From assembly GCF_042453785.1 (NCBI RefSeq), contig NC_091672.1, forward strand, positions 2,733,001 to 2,797,000: DNA of 64,000 nt, written 5' to 3'. The notes beneath the pieces are model-generated. The model was not told where the DNA came from, did no database searches, and saw nothing but the letters and a program-made list of their open reading frames with translations. A program made the position numbers and the translations under genes. Shown here piece after piece: positions 1-10,618 of this stretch; within the stretch, counting starts at the first letter, position 1; every line of letters starts with the position of its first letter. The stretch comes from Malus domestica. Taxonomy: Eukaryota > Streptophyta > Magnoliopsida > Rosales > Rosaceae.

Positions 1-32
1 AGAAAAATGGCGGCGAGAATTCGTGTAAGAAG

Positions 33-737
33 ATGTTGAATTGGAGCCCCAGCGTAAAAGGGTCGCCTGTTGCGGCGAAAAGGCAAAGCTTTGGCAGCGA
101 TTCGTCGCAGAGGAGTTTTAGTCCCCTGTTTGATCCGGAACTTGTTGCTTCTTACGAAAAGGAAATATCTGAGGAGAAAGAGCAGATCAAGAGGATGGTT
201 CCGCCGTCACCAAGGCCCCGAAAATTGAGGAATTCGTCCAAGGATTCGGAGTCTATGCTGCAATTATTCGAGAAAAAATGCCCACCGGGGGGAGAAAATG
301 CTGTGGTTGTGTACACAACTACACTCAGAGGAATTAGGAAGACTTTTGAGGATTGCAACAACGTCAGATCCATCGTGGAGTCACACCTCATTCATGTCCT
401 CGAGCGCGATATATCTATGGATTCGGGTTTTAAGGAGGAGATAAGGGGACTAATGGGTACCAAGGAGGTTAAGGTTCCACTTGTGTTTGTGAAGGGGAGG
501 TTGATTGGTGGCGCCGACGAGGTGGTGAAGTTGGAGGAGGAAGGGAAGCTTGGGGTTCTGTTTGATGGGATTCCAAGGGCGGTCATGGGATGCAAGGGCT
601 GTGCCGGAATGAGATTCGTGATGTGCATGGTATGCAATGGAAGCTGCAAGGTTTTGGATGAGTTGCGAAAGAGGATGGTAAAATGTGGTGAATGTAATGA
701 AAATGGTTTGATCCACTGCCCAATTTGTTGCTGCTAA
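33..737 (+). CDS. Glutaredoxin-domain protein with C-terminal CxxC zinc-finger-like cluster
   Basis: Intronless ORF of 234 residues. Residues about 90-165 form a glutaredoxin fold: the strand VVVYTTTLRG followed by IRKTFEDC, then VPLVFVKGRLIGGADEV, which matches the cis-Pro/GG glutathione-binding part of glutaredoxins. The usual CPYC/CGFS active site is replaced by a Leu-Arg-Gly stretch, as is typical of this plant-specific family (known of the family), so disulfide reductase activity is doubtful. The last 50 residues carry paired cysteines (187/190, 198/201/205, 218/221, 229/232-234) that probably bind zinc or iron. The N-terminus is Ser-rich and basic. The start at 33 is the first ATG in frame, but the frame stays open to base 3, so the true start may lie upstream of the window. 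No signal peptide is visible; the protein is probably cytosolic or nuclear. Confidence 0.85.
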   Translation: MLNWSPSVKGSPVAAKRQSFGSDSSQRSFSPLFDPELVASYEKEISEEKEQIKRMVPPSPRPRKLRNSSKDSESMLQLFEKKCPPGGENAVVVYTTTLRGIRKTFEDCNNVRSIVESHLIHVLERDISMDSGFKEEIRGLMGTKEVKVPLVFVKGRLIGGADEVVKLEEEGKLGVLFDGIPRAVMGCKGCAGMRFVMCMVCNGSCKVLDELRKRMVKCGECNENGLIHCPICCC

Positions 738-960
738 TTGTAATTCTATTGACAGATTTTCAGGTTTTCGTGTTTACGAAATCTTTGGTTTTCTGAAGGC
801 AGAACAAGGATTTTTTTTATTTGATTAGTGGGATTCTAAAGTGTGTTTTAGGCCCCTTTAGATGCTGGATTTGTAGTTCAAGATTTTTTTTATTTTTTTT
901 TAACTTAAGATGCTGGATTTCCACGAATTATATACAGTTTCCTGTTTTGTAAGTTGAAAT
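738..960. other. 3' flank of the glutaredoxin-like gene
   Basis: T-rich sequence after the stop codon, containing runs of T and no ORF. It presumably holds the 3'UTR. No other feature was recognised. Confidence 0.4.
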
Positions 961-1112
961 CCTGCTTTGTTGGATTTTTCTGGTGTTGTGAAAAAGGGCA
1001 AGTTACAGGGTTGGTTTCTATCCGAGAAGGTTTTGGGTCTCGTCCATGGCGGCCTAACTTGGAGTGATGGATTCAGTCGTCATGTTAGGAGTCAAATTCT
1101 TCCCACCAAAAC
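961..1112 (+). pseudogene. Inverted fragment of a subtilase last exon
   Basis: The translated stretch includes LDFSGVVKKGK, then GLVHGGLTWSDG and VRSQIL. This is the end of the fibronectin-III-like C-terminal domain of plant subtilases, which usually ends in a TWSDG..H.VRSPI motif (known of the family). The same segment lies on the opposite strand at 1770-1930 in the larger subtilase pseudogene, clearly similar but with many substitutions and small indels. The two form an inverted pair separated by about 0.65 kb. No catalytic part is nearby, so this is a gene scrap rather than a gene. Confidence 0.6.
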
Positions 1113-1169
1113 CCCCATTACTATGAGTAATTCTTTCCAAGAAATGGGAACGTGTGTGGTGTTGTAGCA

Positions 1170-1750
1170 GTCCCCTATTAGATTTCGATAAGGGTGGTGA
1201 TGATCAGGAAAGCCTTGATTATCGAGACAACCTACGCGATCAGCATAGAAAGTTCATCAACATCTTGATAACATATTTGGAATGTTGCGGGAATGACAAG
1301 AAAAGAAGAAGCTGAAGTTAGATAATTGAGGCTTCATATGACGGGGTAGATACAATCAAAGAGTTAAGATACAATCCTTCGATTTGGTAGATTATTTCAG
1401 AGGATCGACCTGAGAATTGAGAAAACTATTATTGCTTATCTTGAACGACCTTTCTTGATGCAAAATCTAAATGATCTTCGATTGAAATGATTGTTTGTAG
1501 TCGAATGAGGATTCAGAAATTGAACAGTTCCGATAATTGATTTATTCAATTAAGATACGTTATTTGTAAATGTAGGGATATGTGCATCTCCACATTCGGG
1601 GATGCAAGTACTATCCATAGCTAAAAGAATTTTTTAGAACCAATTACTCTTCCTACCTAAACATAAAAGAAAACAAATCCGAAAATCTCCCTAGTTTACC
1701 TTAAATTCCTACACAGATATCAATCTAAAAAAATATATGCAACTTCTCTA
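1170..1750. other. Spacer between the inverted subtilase fragments
   Basis: AT-rich sequence with no ORF of note and no recognised repeat. It separates the two inverted copies of the subtilase C-terminal exon and would form the loop if both were transcribed together. Confidence 0.3.
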
Positions 1751-3140
1751 ATACTTATTCCTTAACAAGGTTAAGGAGAATTGGACTCCTAACAGGATGA
1801 CTGGGTCCATCACTCCAAGTTAGACTGCCATGGACGAGACCCGAAAATCGTCTTGGATAGAAATCAACCATGTAATTTGCCTCTTTTACCCGACCAGAAA
1901 AATCAAGCACCTCAGGTAACATCCGGAGGAGAATCAACAGAGACTTTGAATATCTGTGGGTCCTTTCGTCCGCCTTTGAAGGTCACCGTTCGATAAATTG
2001 ACATATGTCCGCTCATAGCTCCAATGCCGATGGAATGGTAGTTGAGAAAGTATGGAGGAACAGGTACAGAACTGCAAGGTATAGGCTTCCCTGTAAGCGT
2101 TTCGAGTTGGGGTCTAGAATGACTGGGAGCATAAAAATGCAGCAGGTCGTCCAGTTCAAAATCGACAGTAAGCCGGGATTGAATGCGTTATCAGGGTTCA
2201 AGTGCCCGGATCCTATGTCTCAGGGTGCTGCTTCAGTTTTACCAGACCGATCGCGAATGGTATTTCCGTTGTTATCCTTGGTTTTAGCTGCATAAGAATG
2301 GAAATCTGATAACATGTTAGACAACCGCTAGACAAGTAGACAGCGGAAGTTAAAGTTGTTAGGAATTTGATCAATAATTTTTATCAAGGTGACAAATACC
2401 TCCATTTCTAGTATTAAGCTTTTAGAACTGCTGCAACACCCGCGACATGCGAACACACCATTGAAGTACCTGAATGCATGTTGTACGAAAGTGCATCGAC
2501 GGCTTGATTTTTACTCGGTGGCGCTGCTGCTAAAATGTTGACTCCTGGTGCAGTGATGTCAGGCTGGACATAGAGATCAAAAAAATCACAAGACTGCTTT
2601 TGCAGCAAGAAAATTTCAACTCTAATAGTTCTTTTATTCCTTGGTAAACAAGTAATTGCAAGCTAACTTTGATGATGTCAGGTGTTACAGAATTAGGTCC
2701 TCTCGACGAAAACAACGCCATCTTTGGTGCCAGTTCTACACCAATTACTTCCCCGAGTCTCCAAGATACTTGCAATCGGGCCTCTGGAAAATCAAACAAT
2801 TAGTCAAACATAGTTCAAACTATTATGCATCTGCAAACAAACCACTATAAATATGAATGAAATGCTAACCTTATCGTAGCCATATAATCAGAAAGTTTGC
2901 GTCCTTCCACGCTACAAATTACCGAAGTAGGGAGATCAAAAGAAGGAAGCTGCTCGTTGAAGTTATCAAATTGATCAATGAGAATCATTCCAACTGCTCC
3001 GCCTTCTTTTACGACCTTTGCTTTCTCCATTACATCGTCGTCGATTTTATCCATGATACAAACCACAATCTTTCCTCTCATCATGATTGAGTGTACCATT
3101 TCGGCCAAATCTGTAAATAACATACTGTCAATAAGTATTG

Positions 3141-3378
3141 TGTTGAATATCAGAATACGCAACAAACAAGACTAACAAAATAATAGGAATATTATTAAAC
3201 TAACTGATAATGCCGGAACGGCTACAAAACCCTAAGAGACTACATTGTGAATAACTTGATATCTAATGAATAACAAAGCACTCTATTTATAATAAACTAA
3301 CCCTAAACCCTAATGCTAACGGGCTAAGCCCAGAAAACAAAACATTAAAGTAAACCTAAATACTAATATTTTCCAACA
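3141..3378 (-). repeat. 3' LTR of the 1.57-kb element
   Basis: 238-bp terminal repeat with TG..CA ends, nearly identical to the copy at 4471-4708. Confidence 0.92.
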
Positions 3379-3449
3379 CCCCCCGTCAAACTCATGGCGG
3401 TATACGACATGGGGTTGCAAACAAGCAGATGCGGACTGGCTCCGTTAGG

Positions 3450-3560
3450 CGGACAGACAGACAGGCAGGCTCCGCAACGCGGACAGGCAGGCTCTGCAAC
3501 GCGGACAGACAGACAGGCAGGCTCCGCAACGCGGACAGACAGACAGGCAGGTATGCAAAC
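3450..3560. repeat. Minisatellite inside the non-autonomous LTR element
   Basis: About three imperfect units built on GGACAGACAGACAGGCAGGC followed by TCCGCAACGC. It is followed at 3560-3640 by irregular CTTGACTTGATTCTT repeats. Confidence 0.7.
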
Positions 3561-4470
3561 TTGACTTGACTTGATTCTTAACTTGACTTGACTTGATTCT
3601 TGATTGCAAACTGGCAAACTGGTTCTTGATTCTTGACTGGCTAGTGTTGAGAGTATGAAAAGAACCCGTCACTAAACGGACGAGATTTTCATATTTCAAT
3701 TCTAGCAACGAACAAACAAACACAAATACTATCACTCGAATGGTCACAATTCCAAGTACTCGAATGACGATCACAAAACAATTCCAAACAGGCCAACCAA
3801 CAATTCATGGAGGCCTAAAACAAACTTAACCATACTTTCCCTGCCCGTGTGGGCCCATAAACAAACAGCCAATTTTTTTTTTCTTTCTCCTGGGACTTTT
3901 CGAATGCTTTCCTCCAACAAACAACATAACTTTTTCTTGCATTGGACAACAGTTTTTCTTTTTCTTTCTTTTCCTTTTTAATAGAAAATTAACACAGCAA
4001 AAGCAAGAATGGGTACTGGTGAATGGTTCAGACGAACGGCTGGGACTGGGTCAAGTTGCAGCAATGCGGGTGTGAGTCGGGTTGATCTGATATGGTGCAT
4101 GTATGGTTCTGTCGGTGCTGGTGCTAGGCTTATGCGAGCAAATGTAGCGAGGATGGAGAGATTTAGGACTGAGTTGCAGGTGATGGGTCGGCGCCGGAGA
4201 TTCAAGTGGGTCTGGCAACGGGTGGTGGTGCGGCTGGTGTTGGATACGAACGGCAGATGTGCTGGGTTTCTAGTTGCAGACCTGGTACGAAGGTTGATGG
4301 CTGGGTGACGATGCAGCGGAAGTGGGGCAGATTCTGGTGAGTCGTCCGAGCAAACATAATCAAATTTTTTTCTTTTCAAAACGAACACTGAAAACTATTA
4401 TCAAACAAACGACATGGATACCTATCAAGAACAAATTAAATCCCGAAAGATCAAACCTGCTCTGATACCA

Positions 4471-4708
4471 TGTTGAATATCAGAATACGCAACAAACAAG
4501 ACTAACAAAATAATAGGAATATTATTAAACTAACTGATAATGCCGGAACGGCTACAAAACCCTAAGAGACTACATTGTGAATAGCTTGATATCTAATGAA
4601 TAACAAAGCACTCTATTTATAATAAACTAACCCTAAACCCTAATGCTAACGGGCTAAGCCCAGAAAACAAAACATTAAAGTAAACCTAAATACTAATATT
4701 TTCCAACA
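4471..4708 (-). repeat. 5' LTR of the 1.57-kb element
   Basis: 238-bp terminal repeat. A TATAAATA box on the minus strand (4614-4621) is the likely core promoter. The tRNA-Met primer site abuts at 4459-4470. Confidence 0.92.
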
Positions 4709-5035
4709 TATTGAAGTTACTAACTTGACGAACAAAAATAATGTGTGTGCAACTGTGCAAGAAAACATACCTTGCCTCGACGTGCTTCACCCCGTCGACG
4801 AAGTTTACCCCATGAACTGCGGCATCATTTGCTGATAGGAGTTCGTAAGGACCCTATGAATATTGCCAATGGCGAAGCCATAAATTCTCGAGGAGAGGGG
4901 AGAAATTTAAAAAGTTTAGGGTCCTGGAAAAATGTGAACATTTATTTGAGATCTAAGTCCAGGGTTACCCGTAATATTTATAGGAGAATTTGCATTAACC
5001 GAAATATTCAAGAGGATTTGGACTACTCAAAATAG

Positions 5036-6960
5036 TCGAAGTAGTGTTTGAACAACAATATTATTTGAAGGATGATTTAGCACCGTTTCTTGTTGTATCG
5101 TCCTATTATTTAACTGTATAATTAGCAAAGTTTAAAAAGATGCAAAGCTCTAGTCGGGTGGTGAACATGACTTTACACTTAGGCAAGGACCTAGGCAAAT
5201 TTGAACAAATTTATTATATACCATATAAATAATTGTCTATTTATTATACACCATATAATATCCAAAAAGCATTGATTATAAAATATATAATATAAAAATA
5301 TTAACAAATTTTCTTTATTACTTTGTTGAATTTGATGGTAAGAGAAAAAAAAACAAATAATTATGAGTTATTAATATTTTACAAATTATTTTTTGAAGCT
5401 CATATAAATTTATAGTGAATTTTAAGATAAATAACAGTGTTAAATAAGTGGCTTAAAAAATATTGGAAGAGTGATCAAATTAATTGGACAATAATTAAAA
5501 AACAAACAAATTCCAATATAAATAAGTAATAGCAAGTTAGGTGGCACAAATTGATTGGCCACTAGTTTAAAAAAAAAACAAAAAAACAAATTGTAATTGC
5601 ACGTGGGGTGGTATGGGAGAGAGAGAAAGTCTCTCTCTTCTTCCTTTCTCTTCTTCTCCATCAAAACCTCTCCATTTGCAGAAGCTGCAAAATGCAGATC
5701 TTTGTTCCTCCTTTCTTTGGCCTAGGTATTTCCTTTTTTGGAAAAAAGAGAGCTCGCGATCAGCCTATGGTGCGATAGAGCAGGGAAACTCAAAGCGCCA
5801 GAAAACCACACGAAATTTCATCACTTCCGATGAGACCAAAGGGGCGGAACCACCGCTCCTGGGCTTGATTTCCGACGTGGGGAGGGGCGGCGGCCACTCC
5901 TCGCCCTCTCGTAGCTTCGCCACTGAATGTTGCAGGTTGAATCCATAACCCTACAATTTAGTATACAGATTAATCATGGATTTTCGACGCGATTAAACGA
6001 AGTTAACGTTTCTTTAAAAAAAAAATTAGTTACCTTTATTTCTTCTTTATTGCCAAGACGTACAAAGCTATAAACTTCTCGATCAATTGTACTAGCAACA
6101 ACGGTAAGAACCCAAGGAGCAACAATAATAGCTACAACAAGAAGCTAAAGGAGCAACAATAATAGCTACAACAAGAAGCTACGACAATTTACCTTTCTAC
6201 TATTATAAATAAAGGTACAATGAGGTGAGATAACACACTTTAGAATACACCTCAAACTAACCCAATTCTCTCTCTCCTTGCCGCCGCACCCCTCCCCTCT
6301 CTCCCTTTGAATAATTTCTCAGTTAAATAGGCCTACCACAATCTTATCAATATTAGTCAAAATTTAGTCAATTTTGCTTCAATAATAACTAAATTTGGCC
6401 CACTTCGTAACATATCCTACAAAAATTTTGATCAAATTGAAAAATAGTTCAGTTATTAATTTTTATTTTATAAATAGACAAACATAGTAATTAATCTATA
6501 AATAATGAAAAATATTCACAACAATAATCAAATGAATTTTTTAATTTTATGCAAGGAAAATTTACAATATGGGGTTGGCAGGTTGGTTTCAAACTTGCTA
6601 TCTACGAGATTCAATCGTAAGATTTATAAGTAAAGAGGAATACCCGAACGTGGTCAAATTAATGACGTGATTTTTGACTTTGATGAATTTTTAACCGAAT
6701 ATGATAACTTCAAAATCAATTGTTCGAACTATGATTTTACATTGCTCAAATAAGACTACTTTATTACGTAGCTTAACTCAAATTTTCACTGACAAGATAT
6801 TTCCGCGCGCCCAAGAATAGTGTCGGTTATATTTTTACATGAAAAATAGATTAGGATTCTTTTTCTTCTTATTCCTATTCCCTTTTCTTTTCTCTTCTCA
6901 TAATTTGCTTTTTGTCTTTATAAAAAAAATCAATATAAAATATCGACGTGATTTAATCGT
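5036..6960. other. AT-rich intergenic region, no convincing gene
   Basis: Long A/T stretches with a roughly 34-bp unit repeated twice at about 6115-6183 (GGAGCAACAATAATAGCTAC...). An ORF at 5613-5948 has low-complexity Ser/Arg content and no recognisable domain. Nothing else was identified. Confidence 0.4.
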
Positions 6961-7419
6961 AACTATTCAAGTAGAATGAAAGAGTTTAAGACACAGATTA
7001 GGACGGCCGCCCTCCATGCGAAACGGTTGTAGTCAGTTTGTTGTGTAGTACAGTAATTCTGACAATCAACAGCGCCCATACAAAAACGAACGGCACACTC
7101 ACTCACACAGACACGGTAACAAGACGGCATCCGATTCCACTGATTGTACTGCGGTTCTTTCACCTGAGAAATCCTCCAAATTACCTCACGAGCTGCAAAC
7201 AATAAAAACCTGCCACATTATATAAATTAAAAATATTTTATATGTTGTCGCTTGGTGATTCGTGGTAGCCACTGTAAAACGTTGGAGACGCGTGCACCCG
7301 ATTCAGCTTGACCGACCAGCTCACACGTGTTGTTTTCTATGCAAGTGGTGCCGAGAGTGGTAATAATATAACTCACATCCCTCCTCCCCCAAACTCTCTC
7401 TCCTCTCACTCCCTGCGTC

Positions 7420-7441
7420 TCTCTCTCTCTCTCTCTCTCTC
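7420..7441 (+). promoter_or_regulatory. CT-rich 5' leader of the F-box gene
   Basis: A (CT)n run lies 29 bp before the likely start codon. Pyrimidine tracts are common near plant transcription starts (known). A CACGTGT element (G-box-like) occurs at about 7324-7330. The regulatory role is inferred. Confidence 0.4.
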
Positions 7442-7469
7442 TAAACGGCAGTGACATTGGGTTCTCGCC

Positions 7470-10009
7470 ATGGGCGGAAGAAAGAGGAAGCTGAAATCGT
7501 AAGATTTGAATTCTCAATTCTATATTTCTCAGTGAAAGCATTTCGTAATTTGCATGTTTCATTTCTTTGTTCTTTCACTTTGGATTTTGGAAATGATTGT
7601 GAGGATTTTAGGAATTGGATCAATTTAGGTTTTATGGTTGAAACCCAAATGTATTTAAGTCAACAATTAGGTTTAATTAATGAAAATTGATGTCAATTGT
7701 GAGAATTTTGATGGGTTTTTGGAGTAGGGTTTATGTCTGGCAAGATTGTGAATTTGGGGTCTTGGTGAAGATGGGGTTACGTGTGTTTTTTAATAGAATG
7801 TCAAATTGATTTAGGATAAAAATTAGGTTGAATTTGTTTAAAATTGGATTCAAGAGTCACAATTGAAAATTTCGACTCGGCTGTTAAATTTGTTAAAACG
7901 CCAGCCATTGTTAGGTCATAGGGTCTTTTAGGAATGTGGTAATATCAAGAAACAAAGGGTAGGCTTTAATTATGGAAAAATGTTAAATTGATTGAATTCT
8001 AAGCAATTTCATGGTTTTCGGTTTCATGTTGTGCTCATTTTAATTTTTTGATAAATTTGGGCATCCAAGGAAAGGGTTTTTAGTGGTTCATTAATTACTT
8101 GTTTGCCTATCCTGCTTAAGCAAAAGTACCAGTACGATCTTGTACGTTACCCAAAAAAATAGGGTAAAAGAATATGATAGTTGATTAGTTACAACCAGGA
8201 TTATCTCTTGTCGGTCGTGGGGATTGTGTGTTCGCTTGTCGGATTCGCACGTTGTATGTTACCTGAAAAGAATGTGATAGTTGATTAGTTACAACCAGGT
8301 TTTTCTCTTGTTGGTTTTGGGAATTATGTTTATTGGTTGGACTCGTACCATCCAGTACGTTACCCAGAAATGAATATGGTAGTTAATTAGTTACAACCAG
8401 GTTTTTTTCTTGTCGGTTGTGGGGATTGTGTTTATTTAACGGATTCATACGATCCTTTATGTTAGCTGGAAATGAATATGCTGGAAATGAATATGATAGT
8501 TGACTAGTGACAACCAGGTTTTTCTCTTGTCAGTTGTGGGGATTGTGTGTTTATTTGTCAGATTCGTACAGTTCAGTACAACTATTGACTTCTTGTGTGT
8601 TTCTCTTTAGTAGTTTTAACCTGAATCATATGTTATCGAAACAGTCCAACCTTTAGTATTTCCGAAATGACTTATATGCTTTTTTGTTTTGGGGTGGGTG
8701 TGGCTGTTTTGGGGAAGGGTTGCGTTTGGCATTTGGGTTGGCGGTTACATGCTAAAGAATTTGGATTGATAATAGAAAGGAATTTAAATATGCGGATGAT
8801 GTTGATTTATTCCTATCTGCGTCTTAATTTCATGGAAATAATTATTTTTCCTTTTGCGTTTCGTTATAGCATACTCAGCTCATATTTGTGTTGGAATTTA
8901 TGATGTATAGGTTAGCTGAAACAATCACGAACAGTAACAGAAAAGCAAGCAAGAAAAGGGAGAAATTGGAGCTGCAAACTTGGTCTTACCTTCCTGCTGA
9001 ACTTTTGGAACTCATTGTGTCTCGTTTAACCCTGCGGGATAATATTCGTGTATCTGTTGTGTGCAAGAGATGGCACTCAGCTGCCATTTCGGTGCGGGTG
9101 GTCAACCAATCACCATTGCTTATGTACTTTCCCAGATTTGGTGACCTGTATGAATTCTATGATCCATCGCAGCGTAAAATCTACTCCTTGGAGTTACCTG
9201 AGCTGACTGGGTCTAGGATTTGCTACACTAAAGACGGTTGGCTACTGTTATACAGACCCAGATCTCACCGTGTGTTCTTCTTTAATCCCTTCACTCGCAA
9301 GATAATAAAGGTACCAAGATTCGAGTTGACTTATCAGATAGTTGCATTCTCCTGTGCCCCAACTTCTTCCAGCTGCATACTGTTTACGTTGAAACACATC
9401 AGCCCCACAGTTGTTGCTATTAGCACTTGTCGTCCTGGGGAAAGAGAGTGGACTACTGTTAATTTCCAAAACCGCTTGCCCTTTGTGAGTAGCATCTGGA
9501 ACAAGCTTGCTTTCTGCAACGGAGTCTTTTATTGTCTGAGCCTCACCGGTTGGTTAGGGGTATTCAACCCCGAAGAACGCAGTTGGAGTGTTCTTGCTGT
9601 TCCTCCACCCAAGTGCCCAGAGAACTTTTTTGCCAAAAATTGGTGGAAAGGTAAGTTTATGGCAGAGCATGAGGGAAACATACTAGTTATATATACTTGT
9701 TCAAGTGAAAACCCAATTATATTTAAGCTGGATCAGACAAACATGGTTTGGGAAGAAATGACGACCCTCGATGGTGTTACACTCTTTGCGAGTTTCTTGT
9801 CGTCTCATGCAAGAACCGACCTCCCTGGAATAATGAGAAACAGTGTCTACTTCTCGAAAGTCCGCTTCTACGGAAGGTGTTGCATATCCTACTCTCTCGA
9901 CTCTTGTAGATACCACCCTCGCAAGGATTGCCATGACTGGGGAGAGCAAGATCCTTTTAAGAAGATTTGGATTGAAGCACCCCAAGACTTCTCAACCTTA
10001 AATTGGTGA
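7470..10009 (+). CDS. F-box protein (F-box plus C-terminal beta-propeller/DUF295-like region)
   Basis: Two coding exons, 7470-7498 and 8911-10009, joined across a 1.4-kb intron (donor TC|GTAAGA, acceptor GATGTATAG|G), give 375 residues. The start at 7470 has a good context (cgccATGGG), and exon 1 joins in frame to give MGGRKRKLKS-LAETIT. The alternative ATGs at 8888-8905 lie in the intron. An F-box spans about residues 34-75 (SYLPAELLELIVSRLTLRDN, VCKRW). The rest resembles F-box/kelch or DUF295 proteins, with GWLLLYRP and FFFNPFTRK. The F-box should dock on SKP1 in an SCF ubiquitin ligase, with the C-terminal part choosing the target (known of the family). The basic N-terminus (RKRK, KKR) could be a nuclear signal (inference). 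The substrate is unknown. Confidence 0.8.
8171..8580 (+). repeat. Tandem repeat of about 100 bp within the F-box gene intron
   Basis: Four diverged units, each containing GATAGTTGATTAGTTACAAC, then CCAGG and a TCTCTTGTCGGT..GTGGGGATTGTGT stretch, ending in GTACGTTACC-like sequence. They lie in the last third of the 1.4-kb intron. Confidence 0.8.
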
Positions 10010-10618
10010 AAGTTGTAGTGAATAATTCGCGACAGCGCGATCAATTGGATGTTGTGCAATAGTATAGATGGTTTTATGTGTAACAAGTTGCTTATTGGGG
10101 TCAATCATACTCCTTAAGAAACTCATTCAAATCCGAACTTCCTTCTTAATGTGCAAGTTAATCTCCAGTTATGTAAACATTTTCAGACATGATGTACAAA
10201 TGCTTCATTTTCTAAGTTCGTAAACTTTAGCTTCTCTCTGTGTTTTTACCAAGTTTTCTTGGAAACTTATTCACAAAGCACTTTTGTACACCGACTTTTC
10301 GGCTATGATTTTTTTCTTTTCCATAACTGCTGCTGAGATTACATTTTTACGACAAAATTCGGGATGAAGAAGAGCTTGAATCGTACGGAAAAGCAACGAA
10401 ATTCAACGGCACAAAATTCATAGTTTAACTAAACCTTGTTTTAGTTTAAGCATACTACACGGGCATCGGCATGAATCAAACTACATTTGATTTTGTAACT
10501 TAAAACCAACTGCACAACCACAAATGTGTGCACTCCTTCATACGCCCAAAGTACTGATTGTCAATCCAAGATGCCATCTTCGTTCCGTTTTCTCGAAACA
10601 AGAGCCAGAACTCACAAA
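10010..10618. other. Convergent 3' flanks of two genes
   Basis: Contains the 3'UTR of the F-box gene (plus strand) and of the hnRNP Q-like gene (minus strand), which face each other. No further ORF or repeat was recognised. Confidence 0.5.

Larger units (their letters stand above)
3141..4708 (-). mobile_element. Short non-autonomous LTR retrotransposon (TRIM/LARD-like, Copia-type signals)
   Basis: Two 238-bp direct repeats starting TGTTGAATAT and ending TTCCAACA bound a 1,092-bp interior. I see one difference between them (position about 3254 versus its partner). A perfect 5-bp target duplication TATTG lies at 3136-3140 and 4709-4713. On the minus strand the primer-binding site TGGTATCAGAGC (3' end of initiator tRNA-Met) directly follows the 5' LTR (4471-4708), and a purine tract GACGGGGGG precedes the 3' LTR (3141-3378). 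The interior encodes no gag or pol. It has a small minisatellite (about 3450-3560) and a 136-codon ORF of unknown meaning at 3978-4388. It must be mobilised in trans. It sits in an intron of the subtilase pseudogene, in the same orientation. Confidence 0.93.
1755..4880 (-). pseudogene. Subtilisin-like serine protease (S8), 5'-truncated pseudogene
   Basis: Pieces of a plant subtilase lie in order on the minus strand. They are a possible protease-associated-region exon at about 4778-4865 (GPYELLSAND, donor AAG|GTATGT), an exon at about 2870-3111 (acceptor TTTACAG, MRGKIVVC), an exon with SSRGPN and DI at about 2680-2770, the catalytic-Ser exon at about 2414-2575 (APGVNILAA, then GTSMVCSHVAGVAA, where families normally have CPHVAG), and the Fn3-like C-terminus at about 1755-2230. 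The C-terminus needs at least two frame changes (YHSIG..YRTVTF, then GSLTWSDG..VRSPI). The exons with the catalytic Asp and His and the propeptide are not found upstream of 4.9 kb. The intron at about 3112-4777 carries an LTR element. The lost exons and frameshifts argue for a pseudogene. The cucumisin-like, intron-rich subtilase group is the best fit. Confidence 0.7.

Noticed and set aside
5613-5948. 111-codon plus-strand ORF considered as a gene
   Set aside because: Low-complexity Ser/Arg-rich start, no recognisable domain, no supporting splice or promoter structure.
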